Shown: positions 34,019 through 44,779 of the stretch, one piece after another
Numbering within the stretch: position 1 is the first letter of the stretch
Layout: every line of letters begins with the position of its first letter
Assembly (NCBI GenBank): GCA_016794425.1
Contig: JAEUHR010000023.1
Span: forward strand, 62,001-126,000
Length of the DNA: 64,000 bases
Reading direction: 5' to 3'
DNA from: Planctomycetota bacterium
GTDB lineage: Bacteria > Planctomycetota > UBA1135 > UBA2386
The notes under the pieces: model-generated
Databases searched by the model: none
The model's input: only the letters and a program-made list of their open reading frames with translations
What the model was told of the DNA's origin: nothing
Program-made: the position numbers and the translations under genes

Positions 34019-34931
34019 CACCGCGCCCCCCGGCCGGCCAGGCCCCGCGCGCGCAGGAAGTGCCGCAGCCGGTGCGCGAACGGCTGGTCGGTGCGGATCC
34101 GCAGGTGGTCGACGCCGCCGCGGCGCAGTTCGGCGTCGGCGTGCGCCGCGTCCAGCAGGTGGCTGCGGCCGTGCACGACCAGCGCGCGGCCGGTCTCGGC
34201 CTCGCTGGCGCGCACGAAGCCGGCGCCGCGCAGCGTGATCTCGGCCGGATCCTGCAGCTGCAGCACGACGACCTCGTGCTGCTGTGCGAGCAGCGCCGCC
34301 GCGTGCGCGGCACCGGGTTCGTGCAGGTCGGTCAGCAGGAACACCAGCGCGCGGCTGCCGAGCGTCGGCCGCAGTTCGGCGAGCCGCCGCGCCAGCCGCG
34401 TCGACTCCTGGAAGCCGTAGCGGCGCAGCTGCAGCAGCCACTGCAGCACCTGGTCCTTCGCCAGGCTCGGTTCGATGCGCAGGTCGCGCGAACCGGCGCC
34501 GAGCACGCCGACCGGGCTGGTCCGGTCCAGGCACGCGAGCGCGAGACCGCCGGCGATGTGCAGCGCGAGCTCGTACTTGCTGAGCGCGATCGACGACACC
34601 ACCATCGACGCCGAGGTGTCGATCACGAACCACGCCGGGATGCGCCGCTGCGCCTCGTACTGCTTGACGTGCACCTTGCCGCTGCGCGCGGTCACGCGCC
34701 AGTCGATCGACTTGATCGGATCGCCGGGCTGGTAGACCCGCGACTGCACGTAGTCGATGCCCGAGCCGAGGAAGCGCGAGCCGTCGAGGCCGTAGGCGAG
34801 GTCGTCGGCGAGCCGCCGGATCGCGATCACGAACTTGCGCGCGGCCAGCGGTTCGACCTTGCGCAGCAGCCCCGGCAGCTCGCGCTCGTGCGCGAGCCGG
34901 CGGCCGGCCCGTTCGCTTCGCGGCGTCACGG

Positions 34932-34935
<4 letters not shown>
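34018..34935 (-). CDS. DUF58 domain protein of the MoxR operon
   Basis: 305 residues, soluble. The DUF58 signature RVYQPGDPIKSIDWRVTAR lies near residues 66-85, followed by a vWA-like fold with DTSASM in the MIDAS position and LLTDLHEP later. DUF58 proteins nearly always sit next to MoxR ATPases and are thought to be their adaptors or targets. The ATG at 34935 overlaps the moxR stop by 4 bp (ATGA), and the stop overlaps the next gene by one base, so the five central genes appear to be translated as a coupled set. Confidence 0.93.
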
Positions 34936-35933
<998 letters not shown>

Positions 35934-35965
35934 GGCGATGCGGGGCGTTGGTCGGGTCGGGTTCG

Positions 35966-38900
35966 TCAGCCGATGCGGCGGATCCACTCGGCGGCCACGG
36001 CGGCGAGGTCGAGCGTCGGGTCTTCGGCGCGGCCGAAGTGGCACGCCTCGATGCGTTCGATCGCGGCGCGCAGGTCGCGGCGGCCGCCGTCGTCGAGCCG
36101 GCCGTGGCGCTCGGCGCGGTAGAGCACCTCGAGCACCGTGAACGGCGTCACGTGCGCCGGCATGCGCAGCAGCGGCGGCGCGACCGCGGCCGCGGCACCG
36201 TGGCGGCGCGCCAGGAAGAACCAGGCGCCATAGCCGGCCGCGGCGCCGGCGACCAGGAACCAGGCCCAGACCGGATTGCCGGGCCGGTGGCCGCCGGCCA
36301 GCACGACCTCGGCCGCCACCGTCTCGAGGTCGGCGTCGTTGTAGCGCTGGTAGACGACGTCGACGCCGTCGCGCACCGGCTTGCCGAACACGAAGCTGGC
36401 CGGGCGGCTGCCCTCGCTGGCCGGCGTCAGCGACAGCAGCCAGACCCGTTCGGTCTCGACGGTCTGCTGGTCGTCGGCGAACCGCACCACCGACGCGCCC
36501 TGGTCGTCGCGCTTGTCGACGCGGAAGCCCGGTGCGTCGACGCGCAGCAGCGCGTCGAGGTCCGGCACCAGCCCCTTGGCGCTGGCCTTGACCTCGAGCA
36601 CGACCTTGCCCTCGTCGGCGCGCCGTTCGTCGAGCAGCTGCACGACCTTCAGGTCCGAGCACGGCCGCGGCCCGCCGTCGCTGGACGCGTCGATCGCGAC
36701 CGGCGACGAGCCGATCGGCAGCACGACGTAACCGCTGGTGTCGAGGAAGTCGAAGTCGAGCTTCAGCGTCGGGATCCTGTCGACCTGCGGCCCGCGCGCG
36801 CGCAGCAGGAGCCACGCGTACGGCGTCGTGCGCCAGCCGGGCACGCCGCTCGGCCGCGACGTCATCTGGTCGCCGTTGAACGTCACCGACAGCACCTCGA
36901 AGCTCTCCTGCAGCGTCGCGGTGACGGCGTCCTGGAAACGGTCGCGGTAGTCCTCGAGCGGCCGCCCGTAGTTCCAGGCGTAGCTCATGTTGTTCTGGTT
37001 CTGCGCGTACTTGGCGAAACCGCCGCTCTCGCGCTCGATCTCGGCCGTGTGCACGATGTCGAGCCGCACGCCGAACGGCGCGGTGCCGACCGCGGTCGCG
37101 CCCTCGACCACGGCCTCGAGCCGCAGTTCGCGCGTCAGGTCGGCGTAGTAGTCCCAGACCTTCTTCGCCTCGGCGGCCTGCGGGTGGTCGCCGACGATCG
37201 CGAAGCCGGCCTCGAGATAGCGGTGCTTGATCTGCGGCTTGACCGCCGACATGCGCGTGAACAGCGCGTTGGCGAACATGCCCAGGTGCCGTTCGCGGCT
37301 GCCCGCCGGCAGCGCGTCGATCGCCGCGCGGATCCGCGGCAGCTGGCTCTCGGCCAGCACGGTCTCCTCGTCGACGGCACCGAGGTCCGAGGCGCCGAGC
37401 GCGGCGTAGAACCACACGTCGAACGGCCGCAGCGTCTCCTGGTCGAGCCGCAGGTCGCCGGCGGTCTCGGCGTAGTGCTGCGCCGCCTGCGCGAACAGCT
37501 CGAACGCCGCCTTGCGCGCGCCCGCGAAGTCGCTGCTGCGGCCGAGTTCGCGCGCGAAGTTGTTGCGGTCGTGCAGGATCGAGCCGACGACGGTCAGCAG
37601 CGCCCAGTGCCGGCCGCGCTCCTGCAGCGCGCGCTGCGCGATCTCGAGCGCGGTGTCGTAGCCCTGCGCGACCTCGAGCAGCGTCTCGCGCTGCGAGCGC
37701 TTGGTCTTCGCGTCCTCCTGCACGTCGGGCCGGCGCCAGACCGTCGCCAGGTTCGTGCGCATCGTGCCGAGCAGTTCGCCGAGCAGCACCGGGTCGAGCT
37801 CGGCGACGTCGCCGAACACCTTCTCGATCGTCTCCAGCCGATAGACCTCGGCCTTGCTGTGCGCGGCGACGAACGCCTCGGTCAGCAGCGTCTCGTCGAC
37901 ACGGCCGATCGGCAGCTGCCGCAGCCGTTCGACCCAGCTGCCGAGCTCCTGCAGGTTGCGTTCCTGCTTGCTGCGCGTCAGCGGGATGCCGCTCGCGCGC
38001 TGGTCGAACCCGTAGATGAACATGTACGAGTTGGTGCGGCGGCTCGTGTTCGGGTTGTTGTTGCGCGTCCAGACGCGCAGGAACTCGTCGGCCAGCTCCT
38101 TGGCCTTGCGCGCGTTGATCGTCGCCAGCTGCTCGATGAACGGGAACGCGCGCTCGGGCTCCGCGAGCTTCAGGAACAGCTGTGCCGACACGGTCGCGAA
38201 GTGCGGTTCCAGTGCGTCGTCCAGCAGCTCGGCCCATGCCGAGCCGGGCTGCGCCTCGATCAGGTCGACCGGTTCGACCGGCTTCACCGGTCCGCCGCCG
38301 CCGCGGCGGCGACTGGTCCAGAAGATGTTGCCGAACTCGTCGCGCTCCATGACCTGGCCCATCGAGTCCGACTGCGAGTTCGAGCAGCTGTAGACCGCTT
38401 CGCCGATCCAGCCGGCGGCGAGCAGTCCGAGCGTCGGCCGCCACTGGTCGGCGAGCTGCGGCGCGACCCGCAGCAGCGCGTCGACCGCGGTCTTCTGCAG
38501 CTGCAGCGTCTTCGCGCGGTAGTCCGGGTCCTGGGCCCGTTCTTCGAAGCCCTTGGCGACCTGCCCGCCGATCGTCGCGACGATCTCCATGCCGCGTTCG
38601 GGCCGCTGCGTGAAGCTGTCGGCGAGCCACTGCGGGCCGAGCCCCTCACGCACCTTCGGCGCGAGCTCGACGGCGCGCAACAGCGCCTCGGTCTTGGCTT
38701 CGGCCTCGACCTCACCCTTCGCCAGTGCCGCCTGCGTCGCGTTCCACGCCTGCTCGAGCCAGTCGAGGTCCTTGTCCTTCGCGAACCGCGCCATGCTGCA
38801 GCGCGCCAGCAGGTTCAGCCCCTCGCGGTCGTTCGCCGCTTCGGCCTCGGCCAGCGTCGGCAGGAACGGCGTCAGTTCGTCCTCTTCGCCGATCGCGGCC

Positions 38901-39838
38901 AGCAGCAGCGCCGCCTCACGCCGATCGAGCCGCTGCTCGGCCGCCGGCCGCGCGATCTCGGCGGCGAGCAGCCGCAGCAGCTCTTCGTGCACGCTGCCGC
39001 CCTCGATCGCGCGCTGCACGATCGGCGCGAGCTTCGGCGCCTGCTTGCTGCCGAACCCGCCGGGCGCGAGGCCCGCCAGCTCCAGCGCGTCCTGGAACGA
39101 GAAGCGGTTCTTCTCGAGCAGGTTCGGCGGCACCTTCGGGTTCGGCGGCGGCGGCGCGGTCAGCACCGCGGTCAGGAAGTGCTCGTAGGCCGGCGTGCGC
39201 TCCTTCTCCGGCAGCGACTGCAGGAACGCGCCGACCTTGCTCCAGCGGCCCAGCGTGACGTCGCGCTGCAGCATCTCGAGTTCGCGCTGCTGGCGCTTGG
39301 CGGCGAGCTGCTTCTCCTTCGCGGCGGCCGCGGCCTTCGCGGCGGCCGCAGGATCGGGCGCGGGCGCGGCGGCGGGCGCACCGTCCGGCAACGCCGCCGC
39401 GGTCGGCGCGGGCGCCGTCGACGCGGCGGGCGGTGTGGGCTCGGGTTCGGGTTCGCCAGCAGCACCCGGGTCCACCTCGGCCCCGGCACCGGCCGCGACC
39501 TCGGGCTGCCCGGCCGGCGTCGGCGCCGCCGGCTCGCCCTTCTCTTCGGCCGGGTCGTACGGCTTCAGCTCCGGCGCTGCCCAGGCCTGCAGGATCGCGG
39601 ACGGCCGACGGTCGAACTTGAGCTGCTTCCACTGCTGCAGCAGCGCGTTCGCGGCACCGCCAGCGGCCGCCGCGGCGGGATCCTGGCCCGGCGCCGGCTC
39701 GGCTGCCACCGTGATCCCGCGCTGGCGCAGCTTCTCGAGCAGCTCGGGCGGCGGCTCCTGCGCACGCAGCGCTGCACCGACCGCGAGCAGGAGCAGGATG
39801 GCGCGCGAAACGGGCCTGGGGTCGGGGCGAAGGCTCAT
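35966..39838 (-). CDS. Giant exported protein heading the MoxR/vWA operon (1290 residues)
   Basis: A signal peptide (about 1-26, GAALRAQE) is followed by an Ala/Pro-rich low-complexity stretch (about 90-175) and a long Lys/Arg/Glu coiled-coil-like start (AAAAAKEKQLAAKRQQREL). The central ~900 residues are helical with repeat-like spacing. Near the C-terminus a membrane helix (about 1185-1207, VWAWFLVAGAAAGYGAWFF) leaves an ~80-residue cytoplasmic tail, close to where the MoxR/DUF58 partners would be. A strong GAGGAG ribosome site precedes ATG 39838. It is the first gene of the operon; family not recognised. It could be the periplasmic part of the Bat-like complex. Confidence 0.8.
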   Translation of the reverse strand: MSLRPDPRPVSRAILLLLAVGAALRAQEPPPELLEKLRQRGITVAAEPAPGQDPAAAAAGGAANALLQQWKQLKFDRRPSAILQAWAAPELKPYDPAEEKGEPAAPTPAGQPEVAAGAGAEVDPGAAGEPEPEPTPPAASTAPAPTAAALPDGAPAAAPAPDPAAAAKAAAAAKEKQLAAKRQQRELEMLQRDVTLGRWSKVGAFLQSLPEKERTPAYEHFLTAVLTAPPPPNPKVPPNLLEKNRFSFQDALELAGLAPGGFGSKQAPKLAPIVQRAIEGGSVHEELLRLLAAEIARPAAEQRLDRREAALLLAAIGEEDELTPFLPTLAEAEAANDREGLNLLARCSMARFAKDKDLDWLEQAWNATQAALAKGEVEAEAKTEALLRAVELAPKVREGLGPQWLADSFTQRPERGMEIVATIGGQVAKGFEERAQDPDYRAKTLQLQKTAVDALLRVAPQLADQWRPTLGLLAAGWIGEAVYSCSNSQSDSMGQVMERDEFGNIFWTSRRRGGGGPVKPVEPVDLIEAQPGSAWAELLDDALEPHFATVSAQLFLKLAEPERAFPFIEQLATINARKAKELADEFLRVWTRNNNPNTSRRTNSYMFIYGFDQRASGIPLTRSKQERNLQELGSWVERLRQLPIGRVDETLLTEAFVAAHSKAEVYRLETIEKVFGDVAELDPVLLGELLGTMRTNLATVWRRPDVQEDAKTKRSQRETLLEVAQGYDTALEIAQRALQERGRHWALLTVVGSILHDRNNFARELGRSSDFAGARKAAFELFAQAAQHYAETAGDLRLDQETLRPFDVWFYAALGASDLGAVDEETVLAESQLPRIRAAIDALPAGSRERHLGMFANALFTRMSAVKPQIKHRYLEAGFAIVGDHPQAAEAKKVWDYYADLTRELRLEAVVEGATAVGTAPFGVRLDIVHTAEIERESGGFAKYAQNQNNMSYAWNYGRPLEDYRDRFQDAVTATLQESFEVLSVTFNGDQMTSRPSGVPGWRTTPYAWLLLRARGPQVDRIPTLKLDFDFLDTSGYVVLPIGSSPVAIDASSDGGPRPCSDLKVVQLLDERRADEGKVVLEVKASAKGLVPDLDALLRVDAPGFRVDKRDDQGASVVRFADDQQTVETERVWLLSLTPASEGSRPASFVFGKPVRDGVDVVYQRYNDADLETVAAEVVLAGGHRPGNPVWAWFLVAGAAAGYGAWFFLARRHGAAAAVAPPLLRMPAHVTPFTVLEVLYRAERHGRLDDGGRRDLRAAIERIEACHFGRAEDPTLDLAAVAAEWIRRIG

Positions 39839-39858
39839 GGTCTCCTCGGAGGAGCGGC

Positions 39859-39864
39859 AGGGTA
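39859..39864 (-). promoter_or_regulatory. Putative -10 element (TACCCT) of the MoxR/vWA operon
   Basis: TGCTACCCTGCC on the minus strand, ending 20 nt before ATG 39838. Its core GCTACCCTGC is identical to the element 7 nt before udk. Here the extra length makes room for a GAGGAG ribosome site. Confidence 0.4.
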
Positions 39865-39948
39865 GCACAGAGCCGACGGCCGCACAGTTGCGCGTTCGCG
39901 ACGGCGCGCGCGGATGGGACGTGAGCGGGCCGGCCCGCGGATCCGATC

Positions 39949-40668
39949 TCAGTCGGCGACGTCGGGCAGTTCGATCCGCGGCTGCAGTCGGCGCAGCTCG
40001 ACGCGGCGGCCGCGCGCCAGGCCGAGGCGCCGCAGGTACTCGACGCGCGGCACTTCGACCGCGCCGAGCGTCTGCAGGTGCGAGGTCGCGAACTGCACGT
40101 CGAGCAGCTCGATGCCCGCAGCGAACAGCGACCCGACCAGCGCGACCAGCGCGACCTTCGACATGTCGGTGCGGCGGTGGAACTTCGACTCGGCCGCGAA
40201 CAGTGCGCCGACCTGGACGCCGTAGGTACCGCCGACCAGTTCGCCGTCCTGCCAGACCTCGAGGCTGTGTGCATGCCCCAGTTCGTGCAGCCGCGTGTAG
40301 GCCTGCACCATCTCGGGGATCACCCAGGTCCCCTCGCTGCGGCGCTTGCCGCACTCGGCCATCACGCGCGCGAAGCACCGGTTCCAGCTCAGTTCGAAAC
40401 CACCGCGCCGCAGCGTGCGGCGCAGGCTGCGCGCCACGTGCAGCGTCGGCGGCGCCAGCAGCGCGCGCGGGTCCGGGCTCCACCACATCGGCACGTAGCC
40501 CTCGGCGTACCACGGGAAGATGCCGCTGCCGTAGGCCTGCAGCAGCCGCGCCGTGGTCAGGTCGCCGCCGATCGCGACCAGGCCGTCGCGGTCGAAGCCG
40601 GCCGGGTCCGGGAACTCGACCGGCGCGTCGGCGCGCAGGAACACCGGCGGTTTGCGGACCTGCCGCAT
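39949..40668 (-). CDS. aat: Leucyl/phenylalanyl-tRNA--protein transferase
   Basis: 239 residues. Aat attaches Leu or Phe to proteins with N-terminal Lys or Arg, marking them for ClpAP through the N-end rule. Motifs: GLVAIGGDLTTARLLQAYGSGIFPW at the N-terminus (shortened here), MWWSPDPRALL, TWVIPEMVQAYTRLHELGHAHSLE trimmed, and GGTYGVQVGALFAAESKFHRRTDMSK in the catalytic region. Length is normal. The ATG at 40668 overlaps by one base the stop of the upstream coiled-coil/RelE-fold gene, so the two are likely co-translated. Confidence 0.95.
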   Translation of the reverse strand: MRQVRKPPVFLRADAPVEFPDPAGFDRDGLVAIGGDLTTARLLQAYGSGIFPWYAEGYVPMWWSPDPRALLAPPTLHVARSLRRTLRRGGFELSWNRCFARVMAECGKRRSEGTWVIPEMVQAYTRLHELGHAHSLEVWQDGELVGGTYGVQVGALFAAESKFHRRTDMSKVALVALVGSLFAAGIELLDVQFATSHLQTLGAVEVPRVEYLRRLGLARGRRVELRRLQPRIELPDVAD

Positions 40669-41678
40669 CAGCGCTCCTTCAGGCGCCGCAGCGTCGTGTC
40701 CTGTTCCTCGCGGTCGGCGACCTCGAGCACGTCGATGTCGCCGTCGCGGCGCGGCCGGAAGTAGACGCGCAGACCCAGCGACGCGCGCAGGCTCCAGGTG
40801 TCCTGCCCGCCGAGCTGCTTGACCTCGAGGCTCGGGTAGCCGTAGCCCTGCGTGCAGAACAGCAGCACCGCGTGCACGGCCTGCTCGACCGCGCGGCGGT
40901 CCTTGCCGGCCAGCGACTTGTAGAACGACGCCGCGAAGTACGGCAGCCGGAACTCGACCGGCGGAGGCTCCGCCTCGCGTTCGGCCTGCCGCCGCTTGCG
41001 CCGGCTCTTCGGCACCAGCTCCTCGAGCTCGGCGACCAGCTTCTGCAGGTCGCGCAGCTGGGTCTGGTCGTGCGCCAACTGTCGCCGCAGCGCCAGGTCG
41101 GCGGCGACGAAGCCCTCGCGCTCGTCTTCGAGTTCACGCACGCGGCGTTCGAGGTCGCGGTCGGTGCGCGCCGGTTCACCGGCCACCGGCGGGCGCTCGA
41201 GCCGCTGCACCGAGGCGCGCAGCACCGTCGCGTCGCGCTCGGCGAGTTCGAGCCGGCGCGCCAGGTCGGCTTCGCGTTCGCGCGTGCGCAGCGCCGCCTC
41301 GCGCAGCCGTTCGACCTCGTCGCGCAGCCGCTGCAGTTCGGCCTCGCGCAGCGGCAGCAGCGCGAGCGCATCGGCGGCCGCAGCGGCAGCCGCGGCGTCG
41401 GCCGGCGCGACCTTCGGCTCCGGCGACGGCAGCAGCGTCGCCAGCACCTCGTCGAGCCGCGCCGCGTCCTTCTGCTCGGCGAGCAGCGGCGCCAGCACGT
41501 GGGCCGGCGCCCGCTCGATCCGGAAGCCGCCCTTCGGCGACAGGCCGTGGCGGCGCGCCAGTTCGCGCAGCTGCGCGACCGGCACGGCGACCTCGAGCAG
41601 CAGCGCCAGCGGCACCTGGCCGCCGAGCGTCAGGATGCGTTCGGCGAGTTTGCGCTGGGCCGGCGTGGCACCGCTCAT
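40668..41678 (-). CDS. Coiled-coil protein with C-terminal RelE/ParE-fold domain
   Basis: 336 residues. The N-terminal ~65 residues are small-helical (QRKLAERILTLGGQVPLALLL), then a long Ala/Arg/Glu/Leu coiled coil (about 90-215) with heptads, a basic linker SRRKRRQAERE, and a C-terminal domain (about 250-336) that reads like a RelE/ParE toxin fold: FYKSLAGKDRRAVEQAVHAV, then KQLGGQDTWSLRASLGLRVYF and DVLEVADREE. Whether it cleaves RNA is unknown; no antitoxin gene is adjacent. The ATG at 41678 was chosen over an in-frame TTG at 41684. Its stop overlaps the aat start by one base, so it may be functionally tied to translation or proteolysis. Confidence 0.7.
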   Translation of the reverse strand: MSGATPAQRKLAERILTLGGQVPLALLLEVAVPVAQLRELARRHGLSPKGGFRIERAPAHVLAPLLAEQKDAARLDEVLATLLPSPEPKVAPADAAAAAAAADALALLPLREAELQRLRDEVERLREAALRTREREADLARRLELAERDATVLRASVQRLERPPVAGEPARTDRDLERRVRELEDEREGFVAADLALRRQLAHDQTQLRDLQKLVAELEELVPKSRRKRRQAEREAEPPPVEFRLPYFAASFYKSLAGKDRRAVEQAVHAVLLFCTQGYGYPSLEVKQLGGQDTWSLRASLGLRVYFRPRRDGDIDVLEVADREEQDTTLRRLKER

Positions 41679-41733
41679 CGGCAACGTCCGTGGGATCGCA
41701 CGCGCAGAACCTACCGGCGCGAGCGCGGTCCGA

Positions 41734-42198
41734 CTACTGGCCGCCGTCGACGTCGGTCGGCGGCGGATGGATCGGCGTCACCGGATACTCGGTGTACTCC
41801 ATCGCGTCCCAGGCGCGCTCGATGCGCTCGCGGTCTTCCTGCGTGATCGGCGCCTCGGGCTGCCAGGCCCGCCACGCCGCCCACTCGACCGCGTCGAACG
41901 GCGCGCCGAGCAGCAGGCCGAGGCGCCAGAACACGAACGACGGGAACAAGAACACCGACAGCGCATCGCGGGTCTCGCGCGGCTGCATCGTGTACCAGAC
42001 CCAGGCGACCGGCAGCGCGACGACGTCGACCGGCAGCCCGACCGCGAACCCCGTGGTGCCGCCGATCGTCGCCGGCAGCCGCGTGAACCACGTGCGACCG
42101 TGGCGCGGCTCGACCAGCTCGTTGCTGTACTGCACGACCGAGGTGCAACCGCCACAGCACAGCGACGCCGCCAGCAGGATCGCCCCGATCGGTCGCAC
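41734..42198 (-). CDS. Putative lipoprotein of the sigma/secretion cluster
   Basis: 154 residues from a GTG start. The N-terminus has a signal sequence with a Cys-rich lipobox-like end (ASLCCGGC, lipidation probably at Cys18), then a segment GTTGFAVGLPVDVVALPVAW with repeated small and aromatic residues and a Trp-rich middle. It lies 12 bp after the PilO/GspM-like gene on the same strand and is probably its operon partner, in a place where a pilotin-like lipoprotein could fit; that role is inferred only. No family recognised. Confidence 0.6.
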   Translation of the reverse strand: MRPIGAILLAASLCCGGCTSVVQYSNELVEPRHGRTWFTRLPATIGGTTGFAVGLPVDVVALPVAWVWYTMQPRETRDALSVFLFPSFVFWRLGLLLGAPFDAVEWAAWRAWQPEAPITQEDRERIERAWDAMEYTEYPVTPIHPPPTDVDGGQ

Positions 42199-42210
42199 GG
42201 CCGATGCCCG

Positions 42211-42828
42211 TCAGTTGGCCTTGCGCGGCTCGCGCCGGGCGAACTTCATCTCGCGGATCGTCCACTTGTCCGCGAGTTCGGGCGGCGGCGTCTTGTAGCT
42301 GCGCAGCAGGCCTTCGTCGGTCGCGTTGACGAGCTGCAGGTCGCGCAGCTTCCAGATCGACTGGCCGCCGCCGCCGGCGCCGGACTCGCAGTTGAAGAGC
42401 ACCGCGTAGACGAAGTCGAGCTTGACCGGGAAGTCGTTGCGCGGCCAGGTGACGTCGACGACGAAGTCGGAGGCGCGCTGCTTCGAGCCCGGCAGCGACA
42501 CCGGCTCCTCCTTCGGGTCCGACAGGCCGAACACGTCGGTCTTCATGTTGGCGCCGCCGGCCTGCAGGATCTGCCCTTCGAAGTAGCGGCGCGGCATGTT
42601 GATCGTGTCCGACGTGGTCAGCTTGTTCTGCACCACGACGTCGACCTTCTTCTGCAGCGCGACGATCTGTTCGAGCGTGCCGCCGGGCCGCGTGGCCTCG
42701 CGGATCGCCTTCTGGCTGAGGTCGATCTCGCGGTCGTTGGTCACGATCCACCACCCGCCGAGCGGCAGCAGCACCACCGACAGCAGGATCACGACCATGT
42801 AGAGATCCAGGGATCGCAGGAAGTTCAT
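42211..42828 (-). CDS. Single-pass inner-membrane protein, PilO/GspM-like by context
   Basis: 205 residues. A short cytoplasmic N-terminus, one membrane helix (about 10-30, YMVVILLSVVLLPLGGWWIV) and a periplasmic region with a short helical part and a beta-rich domain. This is the PilO/GspM layout, and the gene follows the PilM/GspL-like gene by 13 bp, as in type IV pilus and type II secretion clusters. Sequence similarity to PilO is weak by eye, so the assignment rests on topology and position. Confidence 0.5.
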   Translation of the reverse strand: MNFLRSLDLYMVVILLSVVLLPLGGWWIVTNDREIDLSQKAIREATRPGGTLEQIVALQKKVDVVVQNKLTTSDTINMPRRYFEGQILQAGGANMKTDVFGLSDPKEEPVSLPGSKQRASDFVVDVTWPRNDFPVKLDFVYAVLFNCESGAGGGGQSIWKLRDLQLVNATDEGLLRSYKTPPPELADKWTIREMKFARREPRKAN

Positions 42829-42841
42829 CGTCGTCCCTCGC

Positions 42842-44764
42842 TCACTCGGTCCGGCTCGGCCCGAACGGGGCGAACACGTCCTTCACGTTCAGTGTGAACT
42901 TGTAGTAGGCACCGCTGACACCGGACTCGGTGGAATCGCGGAAGCGCTCCTCCACCGACGCCTGCTCGCGCGACGCGCCCTTGACGAACGGCGTGTCCGG
43001 CTTCGCGTACTCGGCTTCGAGCGCGCTCTCGAGCGCGCTGAGCCGATCGCGGAAGTCGTCGCCGCGGAACGCGATCACGAACTCGAGCCGGCGGCTCGGC
43101 GACTTCATCGACAGGTCGATGCGCGGCACCAGGTAGCGGCCGAGCTGCGGCTCGATCGAGCGCATCAGCTCGCTCCAGCGGACCAGCACCGCGAAGCCCG
43201 ACTCGATCGAGACGTCCTCGTAGACGCCGGACTGCTTCTGCTTCTGGTCGGCGACGCTGCTCAGCCGCTCGCGCACCACGTGCAGGCGCCGGTGCACCGG
43301 CGTCGCGTCGAGCTCGGCGACCAGGTCCTTGAACGTGTAGTCCTTGCCCTTCGACTGCTCGAGCCGGAAGTTCTGCGCGTTCTCGAACCACTTCGACACC
43401 AGCACGGCGTTCAGCATGCCGTGGAACTCGGGGCGCGCGTTCGGCTTGGTCTTGTCGCGCCAGGTCTGGCCGATGTAGAGCTCGAGGTGGCGCAGCTCCT
43501 GCATGCGCTTGTAGCCGAGCACGAACGTGCAGAGCCACGCGACCATGCAGGTGATCGCCAGCGGGAACTTCAGGCGGTCGAAGCCCCGCGTCAGCATCAG
43601 GTCTTCCTGCCGCAGGTCGAAGCCGGCCGGGCCGCCCATGCGGCCGAGGGCCAGGCCGATCGCGACCGCGAGCCGCGGGCCGAGTTCGGCCGCCACTTCG
43701 GGTTCGAGGTCGTGCGGCAGCTTCGCCAGCAGGTCGAGCGGCTGCGGCTCGACGCCGAACACCTCGCGCAGCATCTCGCGGGCGTCGTCGCGCACGCTGG
43801 CGCCGCCGGTGGTCCACAGCGCGCCGATGCGGCCACCGCGCCCGGAGGCGGTCAGGAAGCGCGTCAGTTCGCGCGCCAGCCGCTGCAGGTACGACGTCTG
43901 CGCCGCGTCGACCTCGGCGAACCGCACCGTGACCTTGCGCGGCGGTACCGGCGCCGGCGCCGGCGCGCCTTCGGCCGGCGCGGGCACCTGCACGGCGACT
44001 TCGGCGTGCTGGTCGGCCCCGCTCGCCAGGCTCGCCAGCACCAGCTCCCGTGCGGTCACCGCGTCGAGGCCGTGCAGGCGCGCGATCTCGTCGGCGACCG
44101 CGGCGTCGCCGACGCGCAGCGCGCGCATCTCGACCAGGCGGTCGCCTTCGACCAGCAGCACCTTGACGCTGCGGGCACCGAGATCGACCAGCGCGGTCAC
44201 CGGCAGCGGGGCCGCGGCGGCCGCCGCCGCGTCACCCTCGTCGGCCGCGGACTCGAACACGCCGGCCCAGTGTGCCGCGCGCCACAACGCCATCGTGTCG
44301 AGATCGACCGACTCCGCTTCGAGGCCGAGTTCGGTCAGCGCATCGATCTGCGCGCGCACGCCGGGCTTCGGCACGCTGGCGACCAGCACGCGCGTGCCGC
44401 CGTCGATGCCTTCGCCGATCTCGTGGAAGTCGACGACCATGTCGTCGAGCACGTGGCTGTGGATCTCGCCCTCGACCTCGGCCTTGACGACCTTGCGGAT
44501 CGCCTCGTGGCCCTTGAACGGCAGCTCGATCACGCGCAGCACGGCCTCGCGGCACGGATGGCCGAGCCACAGTTCGCCGCGCATGCCTTCGTCGCGCGCG
44601 GCGGCCACGGCGGCCGCCGTCGCGGCCGCGCGCGCCGCCAGGTCGGTCGCGGCCCCGAACGGTGCGGTGTGCACGCGCACGAGCTTTGCCTTGCGGTAGT
44701 TGCCCTCGAGTTCGACGACTTTCACCGAGTGGTCGCCGGGGTCGATGCCGATGCTCCTCACCAT
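42842..44764 (-). CDS. PilM/GspL-like actin-fold protein fused to a PilN-like membrane segment
   Basis: 640 residues. The N-terminal ~375 residues are a PilM-type actin-like ATPase fold: GIDPGDHSVKVVELEG, ELPFKGHEAIRKVVKAEVEG, VTALVDLGARSVKVLLVEG and TTGGASV. Then GFDLRQEDL (about 381), the PilN/GspL linker motif, leads to a membrane helix (about 398-418) and a ~220-residue periplasmic part. The layout is that of GspL, or of PilM and PilN joined. Such proteins form the inner-membrane assembly platform of type II secretion systems or type IV pili. No secretin, ATPase or pseudopilin gene is adjacent in this window. Confidence 0.75.
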   Translation of the reverse strand: MVRSIGIDPGDHSVKVVELEGNYRKAKLVRVHTAPFGAATDLAARAAATAAAVAAARDEGMRGELWLGHPCREAVLRVIELPFKGHEAIRKVVKAEVEGEIHSHVLDDMVVDFHEIGEGIDGGTRVLVASVPKPGVRAQIDALTELGLEAESVDLDTMALWRAAHWAGVFESAADEGDAAAAAAAPLPVTALVDLGARSVKVLLVEGDRLVEMRALRVGDAAVADEIARLHGLDAVTARELVLASLASGADQHAEVAVQVPAPAEGAPAPAPVPPRKVTVRFAEVDAAQTSYLQRLARELTRFLTASGRGGRIGALWTTGGASVRDDAREMLREVFGVEPQPLDLLAKLPHDLEPEVAAELGPRLAVAIGLALGRMGGPAGFDLRQEDLMLTRGFDRLKFPLAITCMVAWLCTFVLGYKRMQELRHLELYIGQTWRDKTKPNARPEFHGMLNAVLVSKWFENAQNFRLEQSKGKDYTFKDLVAELDATPVHRRLHVVRERLSSVADQKQKQSGVYEDVSIESGFAVLVRWSELMRSIEPQLGRYLVPRIDLSMKSPSRRLEFVIAFRGDDFRDRLSALESALEAEYAKPDTPFVKGASREQASVEERFRDSTESGVSGAYYKFTLNVKDVFAPFGPSRTE

Positions 44765-44779
44765 GCTCTCACCTGGCTC

